A DNA stretch of 27,160 nt, taken from positions 1 through 27,160 of the forward strand of contig CANQJU010000005.1 in assembly GCA_947624315.1 (NCBI GenBank), written 5' to 3'. This document shows, in pieces, positions 21,591-27,160 of the stretch. How positions within the stretch are numbered: the first letter of the stretch is position 1; every line of letters begins with the position of its first letter. The position numbers and the translations under genes are program-made. A model generated the notes under the pieces. That model was not told the origin of the DNA. It saw only the letters and a list, made by a program, of their open reading frames with translations, and searched no databases. Origin of the DNA: an uncultured Bacilli bacterium (GTDB lineage Bacteria > Bacillota_I > Bacilli_A > ML615J-28 > CAG-698).

Positions 21591-21602
21591 GGAGGAAAAA
21601 AT

Positions 21603-22202
21603 ATGTCACGTTACACAGGTTCTTCTTGGAAAGTTTCAAGAAGATTAAAGTATTCTATTTCTGAAACAGGAAAAGAATTAGTTAAGCGTAATACTGCTCC
21701 AGGTCAACACGGTGCACATCGTGGAAAAATTTCTGAATATGGAACACAATTACAAGAAAAACAAAAAGTTCGTTTTACTTATGGAGTTAGCGAAAAGCAA
21801 TTCAAAAAGATTTTCGCTTTAGCAAGTAAAATGAAAGGTAAACATGGTGATAACTTCTTAATTCTTTTAGAATCAAGATTAGACAACGTTGTTTATCGTT
21901 TAGGATTAGCTTCAACTCGTCCTCAAGCAAGACAATTAGTTAACCATGGTCACATTACAGTTGATGGTAAAAAGGTTGATATTCCATCATACTTATTAAC
22001 ACCAGGTCAAAAAATTGGTGTTAAAGAAAGCTCAAGAAATTTAAAAATCATTCAAGAATCTCTTGATTCAATGGTTTCAAGAAAAGAATATGTTTTCTTT
22101 GATCAAGCTGCAATGGAAGGAACATTTGTTCGCTATCCTGAAAGAAATGAATTCTTAGAAGATATCAAAGAAAATCTTATCGTTGAGTTCTATAATAGAT
22201 AA
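21603..22202 (+). CDS. rpsD: 30S ribosomal protein S4
   Basis: Primary 16S rRNA-binding protein that nucleates assembly of the 30S body. The start at 21603 follows AGGAGG and gives 199 residues, the normal size; the frame is open further upstream, but that would start in the leader. Visible: the N-terminal MSRYTGSSWKVSRR, NTAPGQHGAHRGKISEYG, and the S4 RNA-binding domain around ESRLDNVVYRLGLASTRPQARQ-type residues and HGHITVDGKKVDIPSY. The N-terminal zinc-binding cysteines found in C+ S4 proteins are absent, so this is the zinc-free (C-) type. Single gene with its own promoter, leader and terminator. Confidence 0.98.
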   Translation: MSRYTGSSWKVSRRLKYSISETGKELVKRNTAPGQHGAHRGKISEYGTQLQEKQKVRFTYGVSEKQFKKIFALASKMKGKHGDNFLILLESRLDNVVYRLGLASTRPQARQLVNHGHITVDGKKVDIPSYLLTPGQKIGVKESSRNLKIIQESLDSMVSRKEYVFFDQAAMEGTFVRYPERNEFLEDIKENLIVEFYNR

Positions 22203-22208
22203 AAAAAT

Positions 22209-22234
22209 CACTTGTTTAAAGGCAAGTGTTTTTT
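22209..22234 (+). terminator. Terminator after rpsD
   Basis: CACTTG and CAAGTG (22209-22214, 22223-22228) form a 6-bp stem with an 8-base loop and T6 tail. Confidence 0.83.
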
Positions 22235-22252
22235 AATAATTATAAATTAAAA

Positions 22253-22278
22253 AAGGCAACTGAAGATATAGTTACCTT
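22253..22278 (-). terminator. Terminator after the TSCPD gene
   Basis: Read on the minus strand, AAGGTAACT and AGTTGCCTT form a 9-bp stem (one G-U pair) with an 8-base loop, followed by T6. Confidence 0.8.
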
Positions 22279-22286
22279 TAAAAATT

Positions 22287-22544
22287 TTAGTTATTAACTA
22301 GTGCTTCAGAAATTGCTTTTGATAATTGATCAGCACAACTTGTAGATTTCATTCCACATGTATTTCCTGATAATAGTTCTTGAACTTTAGATGCATCTTG
22401 TCCTTCACATAGACGAGAAATAGCTTTAAGATTACCAGGGCATCCTCCATGGAAAACAAGGTTGCAGATTTTACCTTCATCATTTAAATCAAATTCAATT
22501 ACTTTTGCACAAGTTCCTTGTGTTGTATAAGTATAATGTTTCAT
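22287..22544 (-). CDS. TSCPD domain protein (TIGR03905-like)
   Basis: An 85-residue protein with the family pattern: early GTCAKVIEFDLND, then FHGGCPGNLKAISRLCEG and a C-terminal CGMKSTSCADQLSKAI, giving five cysteines in conserved positions. The TSCPD domain also occurs at the C-terminus of B12-dependent ribonucleotide reductases and is thought to bind metal or act in redox; the free-standing form has no established role. The start at 22544 is chosen because GGGTGAT serves as the SD. A minus-strand TAAAAT lies 17 bases before the ATG. Monocistronic, divergent from the cysteine desulfurase gene, which may reflect a shared link to sulfur chemistry. Confidence 0.88.
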   Translation of the reverse strand: MKHYTYTTQGTCAKVIEFDLNDEGKICNLVFHGGCPGNLKAISRLCEGQDASKVQELLSGNTCGMKSTSCADQLSKAISEALVNN

Positions 22545-22631
22545 ATATATCACCCATATATATTTTATCTTAAAAATAATAAAAATGCAAATAATATCTA
22601 AATAAAACTTTTCTAAAAGGTAAAAATAGTA

Positions 22632-22637
22632 TATAAT
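22632..22637 (+). promoter_or_regulatory. -10 element of the cysteine desulfurase-thiI operon
   Basis: TATAAT, 16 bases before the chosen ATG; the SD GGTGAT begins 6 bases after it. No good -35 was seen. Confidence 0.45.
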
Positions 22638-22653
22638 TATAATGGTGATAAAA

Positions 22654-23760
22654 ATGTATTTTGATTATTCAGCAACTACTCCTATGGATAGTGAAATTTT
22701 AGATTTGTATTGTGATATTCAAAAAAAATATTTTGCAAATACAACTAGTTTGCATTCTTTAGGGCAAAGAAGTAATTATTTATATGAAAAAGCTAAAAGA
22801 GAAATATTAGAAACATTGAAAGTTAAAAATCATGATATTATTTTTACATCCAATGCAACAGAAGCTAATAATTTATCAATCTTAGGATATTTATCTAAAT
22901 ATTCAAAAGGTAAAGTTATCACAACAAAAATAGAACATCCATCTGTATATGAAGTTTTTAAACATTTGGAGAATAATGGTTTTGAAGTTTGCTATTTAAA
23001 TGTTGATGAGGCGGGAATAATAAATTTAGATGAATTAAAAAAGGAATTAACCAAAGACACATTGCTTGTATCAATTATGTGGGTGAATAATATTGTTGGT
23101 AGTATTCAACCAATTGATAAAGTAATTGAAATATTAAAAGAATTTCCTAAGACAAAGTTGCATGTTGATATGGTTCAAGGATTGACTAAAATTGTTCCTA
23201 ATTTTGATATGAATGATATTGATATGTTTACTATGAGTACTCATAAGATATATGGCCCTAAGGGAATTGGAACTTTGATTTATCGAAAGAATATTGAGAT
23301 TAGTCCTTTTTTATATGGATCTAGTGCTCAAAATGGGCTTAAACCGGGAACTTTTGATTTAGGACTTGTAGCTTGCACTTGTCGCGCTGTTAAAAAGTAT
23401 TTCCCTCAAACGTTAAATAATTATAATTATGTTAATAAATTAAAAGAGAAATTAATTGAGGGAATTAAGAAAATAGATAATATTCATATTAATAGTATTA
23501 ATGGTAGTCCATATATTATTAATATATCTATTCCTAATATAAATGGAGAAACAATTGTTCATCAATTAGAACAAAAAGATATATATGTATCAACTGGTTC
23601 ATCTTGCTCATCCAAACTAAAGAAGCCAGAAAAAACTATTTTAGCAATGACTAATTCGATAGATTTGGCAACATCTTCTATTAGAATAAGTTTATCCCAT
23701 TTAACAAAAGATGAGGAAGTTGATAAGCTATTGATAGCGTTAGGAGAAATAAAAAAATGA
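22654..23760 (+). CDS. NifS-like cysteine desulfurase, partner of ThiI
   Basis: PLP enzyme that takes sulfur from cysteine as a protein-bound persulfide. Start 22654 (after GGTGAT) gives 368 residues and the usual N-terminus MYFDYSATTPM. Seen: the PLP-binding region TSNATEANNLSI, EHPSV, the Schiff-base lysine in STHKIYGPKG, and the active cysteine in VSTGSSCSS near the C-terminus. Its TGA stop overlaps the thiI start. This pairing is the same as B. subtilis nifZ-thiI, where the desulfurase supplies sulfur for 4-thiouridine at tRNA position 8. It is therefore probably dedicated to tRNA thiolation rather than Fe-S cluster assembly. Confidence 0.93.
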   Translation: MYFDYSATTPMDSEILDLYCDIQKKYFANTTSLHSLGQRSNYLYEKAKREILETLKVKNHDIIFTSNATEANNLSILGYLSKYSKGKVITTKIEHPSVYEVFKHLENNGFEVCYLNVDEAGIINLDELKKELTKDTLLVSIMWVNNIVGSIQPIDKVIEILKEFPKTKLHVDMVQGLTKIVPNFDMNDIDMFTMSTHKIYGPKGIGTLIYRKNIEISPFLYGSSAQNGLKPGTFDLGLVACTCRAVKKYFPQTLNNYNYVNKLKEKLIEGIKKIDNIHINSINGSPYIINISIPNINGETIVHQLEQKDIYVSTGSSCSSKLKKPEKTILAMTNSIDLATSSIRISLSHLTKDEEVDKLLIALGEIKK

Positions 23761-24971
23761 TGGATTTAATATTGGTTAGATATGGAGAAATGACTTTAAA
23801 GAAAAAGAATTATCGTCAATTTCTTCAAAGAATAAACGATAATATTAAACATAAATGTAAAGATTTAAAACATTTGCGTTTCTTTAATACTGATTATCGT
23901 TTCTATATATATTTAAATGGAGAAGACCCTCAAGCAGTTATTGATATATTAGATACTGTTGTTGGGATATCATCATATAGTTTATGTTATCAAACAACCT
24001 CTGATTATGATGACATAAGTAGATTAGCAATTGAAATAATTAAAGAATATAAGAAGGATAAAAAGGCCACATTTAAGGTGGAAACTAATCGCGCTAATAA
24101 GTCTTTCCCTTCAACATCCATTCAAATTTCTCAAGAGATTGCTAAAAGAATTCTTCCTAATGTAAAGGATTTAAGTGTAGATGTTCATAATCCTGACATT
24201 GTTTTAAATGTCGATTTAAGAACAGAAGGAACATATATATTTGTTGAAACGATAAAGGGATTAGGAGGATATCCTAGTGGAAGTGCTGGCAAGGGATTAT
24301 TAATGATGAGTGGAGGAATTGATAGTCCTGTTGCGGGGTTTTTGAGTTTAAAAAAAGGTGTTGTTTTGGATTGCATTCATTTTGCATCTCCTCCATATAC
24401 TAGTGATATGGCTTTACAAAAAGTTGTTGATTTAGTGGAGATTATTTCTAAATATACTTTAGATGAAAAAATCAATTTGTTAGTTGTTCCTTTTACGGAA
24501 ATCCAAACAATTATTCATGAAAAGGCCAATCCAATATATTTAGTTACCTTGATGCGTAGAGCAATGTATAAAATAGCTACAGAAGTATGTAAAAGAAGAG
24601 GCATTGATGTTATTATCAATGGTGAAAGTATTGGCCAAGTAGCTTCACAAACACTAGAAAGTATGGTCGTGGTTAATGATGTTACTAACATTCCAATTAT
24701 TAGACCTCTTGCCACATTCGATAAAGAAGAAATAGTTAGTATTGCTAGAAAAATAAAGACATATGAAACATCTATAAAACCATATGAAGATTGTTGTACA
24801 GTGTTCGTCCCTGAACATCCAATAATTAAACCTAAAATTAGTGATGTAATTAATGAAGAAAATAAATGCAATTTAGATGAAGCTATAGATAAAGCTATTA
24901 ACAATATTCAAGTTATTCCTCTAAGTTGTGATAAAAAATATTCAGTATTTGATGATGATATAGATTTTTAA
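23757..24971 (+). CDS. thiI: tRNA 4-thiouridine synthetase ThiI
   Basis: Adenylates U8 of tRNA and inserts sulfur. Domains in the 404 residues: N-terminal ferredoxin-like region, THUMP RNA-binding domain (about 60-165), then the PP-loop ATPase with SGGIDS at 185-190. A conserved segment NGESIGQVASQTLESM and a late Cys pair (YEDCCTVF) are also present. There is no C-terminal rhodanese domain, as in Bacillus ThiI, so sulfur must come from another carrier or straight from the desulfurase. The gene begins with two ATGs in a row (23757 and 23760); either may be used. No clear terminator follows. Confidence 0.96.
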   Translation: MMDLILVRYGEMTLKKKNYRQFLQRINDNIKHKCKDLKHLRFFNTDYRFYIYLNGEDPQAVIDILDTVVGISSYSLCYQTTSDYDDISRLAIEIIKEYKKDKKATFKVETNRANKSFPSTSIQISQEIAKRILPNVKDLSVDVHNPDIVLNVDLRTEGTYIFVETIKGLGGYPSGSAGKGLLMMSGGIDSPVAGFLSLKKGVVLDCIHFASPPYTSDMALQKVVDLVEIISKYTLDEKINLLVVPFTEIQTIIHEKANPIYLVTLMRRAMYKIATEVCKRRGIDVIINGESIGQVASQTLESMVVVNDVTNIPIIRPLATFDKEEIVSIARKIKTYETSIKPYEDCCTVFVPEHPIIKPKISDVINEENKCNLDEAIDKAINNIQVIPLSCDKKYSVFDDDIDF

Positions 24972-25052
24972 TGCTTGGAAAAAATTGTCTTTAAAATTAT
25001 TGTTTATAATTAAATAATTTGACAATAATATTATTGACAGGAGGTGAAAACA

Positions 25053-25271
25053 ATGAACGGTTCATCTTATAATACAAGCAACAAGAACAAGTTAGTGGTT
25101 CCTGGTTCTAAAAATGCTATTGATCAAATGAAATACGAAATCGCTAATGAATTTGGTGTTAACTTAGGTCCTGACGCAACTGCACGTCAAAATGGTTCAG
25201 TAGGTGGAGAAATTACTCGTCGTTTAGTAAAACAAGCTCAATCTACATTAGGTTCAACACAAAATAGATAA
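25053..25271 (+). CDS. Alpha/beta-type small acid-soluble spore protein (SASP)
   Basis: A 72-residue DNA-binding protein that coats and protects spore DNA. Family marks: MKYEIANEFGV, which contains the site cut by the germination protease GPR, LGPDATARQNGSVGGEITRRL and the ending AQSTLG. The start at 25053 follows a nearly perfect AGGAGGTGA. The gene is monocistronic with its own terminator, as expected for late forespore expression under sigma-G; I could not find a convincing sigma-G promoter, though a palindrome (CAATAATATTATTG, 25023-25036) sits just upstream. With spoIIE it shows that the host makes spores. Confidence 0.95.
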   Translation: MNGSSYNTSNKNKLVVPGSKNAIDQMKYEIANEFGVNLGPDATARQNGSVGGEITRRLVKQAQSTLGSTQNR

Positions 25272-25280
25272 ATAAAAATG

Positions 25281-25310
25281 AAATGCTTCTTTTATGAAGC
25301 ATTTTTTATT
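25281..25310 (+). terminator. Terminator after the SASP gene
   Basis: AAATGCTTC and GAAGCATTT (25281-25289, 25296-25304) form a 9-bp stem with a 6-base loop; T-rich tail. Confidence 0.87.
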
Positions 25311-25378
25311 ACAAAATATATGGAAAAATATAAAGAAATGTGATATCATATATTTATAAAAGAGAAGGAGTAATGAAT

Positions 25379-26002
25379 ATGCCTGATGAAAAAGAAAATA
25401 TCGAATTAGAAGAAACTAATGAAGAAACTAATTCTATAAATGAAAGTGATGATGAAGATGACATTCTTTTTCGCTTAGAAAAGATTGATATTTTATTAGA
25501 TAAAATAGATATGCAACTTGAGAATGTTGAAAAAGAAGATTTGGAATTAGAAGAAAATCAAAAAAAGCTTCAAGAGAGAAAAGAATTATTAGAAGAAAGA
25601 AAGGCACTAAATGCTCAATTAAAACTAGCTAAAAAAGGAAATAAAGAAAATAGTACAATTTGGGACAAATTAAATATTTTTTATATTGTTTATGGATTCA
25701 TCGCTTTGTTAATGGTAGTATATCCAATAGGTCCTCGTATTAGTACTTTCTATCTTGACTTTGCTTTAAACATTGCTAAAAAGTTAATAGCTGGTTTGGA
25801 ATTAAGTTCTGGTTCTTTACAAGTTATTTTTGCTATAATTTATTCATTGTATTATATTATTTTTGTTCTTATTGATTTAATTATTTATCATTTTATCAAA
25901 AAGAATAAAGTTAATTTTTGGACAATGATTATTAATATATCTCTTCATTTAATTGCTTCAATTATTTCACTAGCTATTTTATTGCCAACAATGTTATCAT
26001 GA
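25379..26002 (+). CDS. Acidic coiled-coil membrane protein (hypothetical)
   Basis: A 207-residue protein when started at ATG 25379, which lies 8 bases after GGAG; the in-frame ATG at 25373 is too close to that SD. The first 35 residues are very acidic. A Leu/Glu/Lys heptad-rich coiled coil follows (about 32-85), then a hydrophobic half with about three helices that ends at the C-terminus. I do not recognise a family. The stop overlaps the methyltransferase start by ATGA, so the two are translationally coupled, but no functional link is evident. Confidence 0.78.
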   Translation: MPDEKENIELEETNEETNSINESDDEDDILFRLEKIDILLDKIDMQLENVEKEDLELEENQKKLQERKELLEERKALNAQLKLAKKGNKENSTIWDKLNIFYIVYGFIALLMVVYPIGPRISTFYLDFALNIAKKLIAGLELSSGSLQVIFAIIYSLYYIIFVLIDLIIYHFIKKNKVNFWTMIINISLHLIASIISLAILLPTMLS

Positions 26003-26727
26003 AAAAAATAGAATCAATTAATAATGAACATATTAAAGCTTTATATAAACTAAAAACAAAAAAGAATCGTGATGAAAATCAAATGTTTTTAGTTGATGGA
26101 TATCATTTGGTAAAAGAAGCTCAACAATATTTAAAAGAAGTTTTAATTGTTGATGAAAAAGATGCTATTAGTGGTGTAGAAAATATCTTAGTCACTATGG
26201 AGATTATAAAAAAACTATCTTCAACAGAAACTCCTCAACCAATTATAGGAGTATGTCATTATTTTAAAGAAGAGATTGAGGCAGTAAATAGAGTATTACT
26301 ACTTGATAATCTTCAAGACCCAGGAAATGTGGGGACATTAATTAGAAGTGCCTTGGGTTTCAATATGGATTTAATTGTCTTATCTAATGATAGTGTTGAT
26401 ATTTACAATGATAAGGTTATAAGAGCAAGTCAAGGAGCTATTTTTAAAATCAAAATAATTCGTAAAGATATTTGTGAAATGATAGAAATATTAAAAGATA
26501 AAGGTATTAAAGTATGGGGAACATCTTTAAAAAATGGCAAAGCTTTAAATGATTTTGAAAAAGTAAATAAATATGCTTTAGTTTTAGGGAATGAGGGAAA
26601 TGGTGTAAAAGAAGCAATACTTAATAAATGTGATAAATGTATATTTGTAGAAATGGAGAAAAAACTTGAGTCACTTAATGTCGGTATTGCTGGAAGTATT
26701 ATAATGCATTATTTTTATAGCAAATAA
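25999..26727 (+). CDS. TrmH/SpoU-family RNA 2'-O-methyltransferase
   Basis: SAM-dependent RNA ribose methyltransferase of the knotted SPOUT fold, 242 residues. Motif 1 DNLQDPGNVGTLIRSA (103-118), motif 2 LVLGNEGNGV (194-203) and motif 3 LESLNVGIAGSI (223-234) are all intact. An N-terminal substrate-binding region (NEHIKALYKL, MFLVDGYHLVKEA) resembles the TrmH group that modifies rRNA (RlmB/TsnR-like). The target nucleotide cannot be told. The ATG overlaps the stop of the preceding membrane protein gene. Confidence 0.93.
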   Translation: MKKIESINNEHIKALYKLKTKKNRDENQMFLVDGYHLVKEAQQYLKEVLIVDEKDAISGVENILVTMEIIKKLSSTETPQPIIGVCHYFKEEIEAVNRVLLLDNLQDPGNVGTLIRSALGFNMDLIVLSNDSVDIYNDKVIRASQGAIFKIKIIRKDICEMIEILKDKGIKVWGTSLKNGKALNDFEKVNKYALVLGNEGNGVKEAILNKCDKCIFVEMEKKLESLNVGIAGSIIMHYFYSK

Positions 26728-26760
26728 AATCTCTACTTTAAATATAGTAGAGATTTTTTT
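26728..26760 (+). terminator. Terminator after the methyltransferase gene
   Basis: AATCTCTACT and AGTAGAGATT (26728-26737, 26746-26755) form a 10-bp stem with an 8-base loop and a T7 tail. Confidence 0.9.
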
Positions 26761-26810
26761 GGTTAATTCAGTAAGATATAAATTTCTTTAGGAAAAATTT
26801 ACTAGAAAAC

Positions 26811-26839
26811 TTGCATTAAAAAATTTTTTATTATATAAT
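26811..26839 (+). promoter_or_regulatory. Promoter of a short attenuator-like transcript
   Basis: TTGCAT (26811-26816), a 17-base spacer and TATAAT (26834-26839). Transcription should begin near 26846. Confidence 0.8.
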
Positions 26840-26845
26840 AATAGT

Positions 26846-26918
26846 AGGAAAGTATGATACAAGTGGAGATAAGAAAAAACATTAAAGAGATAAACTCCCT
26901 TGTATTAGGGAGTTTTTT
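26846..26918 (+). ncRNA. Attenuator or riboswitch-like RNA with competing helices
   Basis: This lies in the 311-base gap between the methyltransferase and the last lipoprotein. A terminator (AACTCCCT/AGGGAGTT, 26893-26900 and 26107-equivalent arm at 26907-26914, loop of 6, T6 tail) ends a transcript of about 70 bases. An upstream segment, ATACAAG-T-GGAG (26857-26868), can pair with CTCCCTTGTAT (26895-26905), which is the terminator's 5' arm plus loop, giving 11 bp with one bulge. The two helices exclude each other, as in transcriptional attenuators. The remaining 30 bases (A-rich) are short for an aptamer. No known riboswitch core was recognised. It could also be a stand-alone small RNA. The rest of the gap (26919-27038) shows nothing firm. 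Confidence 0.6.
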
Positions 26919-27038
26919 GCTTATGCAATGGATAAAAATATACTTATAGCGAGAATTATGTTAAAGTTATTTTTATTTCAAAAGGGATTTATTTTTCTAA
27001 TTTAGTTTTAAAGAAATTAAAAAGAAAGGGTGATTAAT

Positions 27039-27160
27039 ATGAAGAAAATATTTATAATTATTAGTTTATTTATTTTATGTTTTACTTTTGTTGGATGTAA
27101 AAATAATCACAAGAATGATAAATATGAATATTTTGAGGTAAGTGAAGAGCTTAAAAAAGA
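27039..27160 (+). CDS. Lipoprotein, N-terminal part (runs off the window)
   Basis: Starts at ATG 27039 after AAAGGGTGA and is open to the window edge (40 complete codons). A basic start (MKK), a hydrophobic core and lipobox FVGC (lipid on Cys20) mark a type II signal peptide. The first mature residues are hydrophilic (KNNHKNDKYEYFEVSEEL). The family cannot be told. It is the first gene after the attenuator-like RNA and thus its likely target. Confidence 0.8.
   Translation, partial: MKKIFIIISLFILCFTFVGCKNNHKNDKYEYFEVSEELKK

Noticed and set aside
21546..21602. N-terminal extension of rpsD by 19 residues
   Set aside because: S4 proteins begin at MSRYTG-type sequence, and AGGAGG lies directly before the ATG at 21603; the upstream part belongs to the leader.
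24515..24904. Minus-strand open frame of 129 codons inside thiI
   Set aside because: Hydrophobic shadow of conserved thiI sequence; no ribosome-binding site or family features.
26928..27008. A short hydrophobic frame (about 26 codons) between the attenuator and the last lipoprotein, reminiscent of a small toxin peptide
   Set aside because: No SD before it, and AT-rich sequence readily gives such peptides.
1..27160. Mobile element, prophage, defence system, CRISPR array, tRNA or rRNA genes
   Set aside because: No transposase, integrase, phage gene, regularly spaced repeat or tRNA-like cloverleaf was seen in any gap; composition is even throughout.

Overview
The window is AT-rich, uses the standard bacterial code (TGA serves as a stop), and is packed with short operons that are almost all on the + strand. 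Strong Shine-Dalgarno (SD) sequences, a SpoIIE-type phosphatase, an alpha/beta small acid-soluble spore protein, a ComK-like protein, DapF and a zinc-free type of ribosomal protein S4 point to a low-GC, spore-forming, walled Firmicute. My best guess is class Bacilli in the broad sense, near Erysipelotrichales or related gut lineages. That placement is inference, because no 16S gene is present.

Layout. 1-2270: the end of an unknown gene, dapF (lysine and peptidoglycan precursor), a DegV fatty-acid-binding protein and a small membrane protein. 2310-6353: a cell-surface island with a zinc-ribbon membrane protein, two related thioredoxin-like lipoproteins facing each other across a shared terminator, and a lipoprotein made of bacterial Ig-like domains. 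6461-10795: a housekeeping cluster, mnmG-rsmG-parA-mscS-DUF951, with overlapping genes and no parB. 10796-11137: a promoter and a long structured leader ending in a terminator, placed before a three-gene polar amino-acid ABC transporter (11138-13540). 13638-18585: spoIIE-like, a small rhodanese (minus strand), a CdaR/PucR-type regulator, a sugar-ABC ATPase (MsmK/UgpC type) and a ComK-like protein. 18594-21366: a structured leader, a VTT/DedA-like membrane protein, pgk and tpiA. 21414-22202: rpsD with a probable S4 autoregulatory leader. 22287-24971: a TSCPD protein (minus strand), then a NifS-like cysteine desulfurase coupled to thiI for tRNA 4-thiouridine. 25053-27160: a SASP gene, a coiled-coil membrane protein coupled to a SpoU-type RNA methyltransferase, a compact attenuator-like RNA, and the start of another lipoprotein.

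The window is mostly ordinary chromosome. I saw no mobile element, CRISPR array, rRNA or tRNA. The less ordinary signals are: (a) a short transcription unit at 26846-26918 with mutually exclusive terminator and antiterminator helices; (b) the 215-nt leader before the amino-acid transporter; (c) a duplicated lipoprotein in which one thioredoxin copy has lost its CxxC; (d) a Cys/His-rich metal-binding tail on phosphoglycerate kinase; (e) a recurring promoter layout in which the SD sequence lies where transcription should begin, giving near-leaderless mRNAs.
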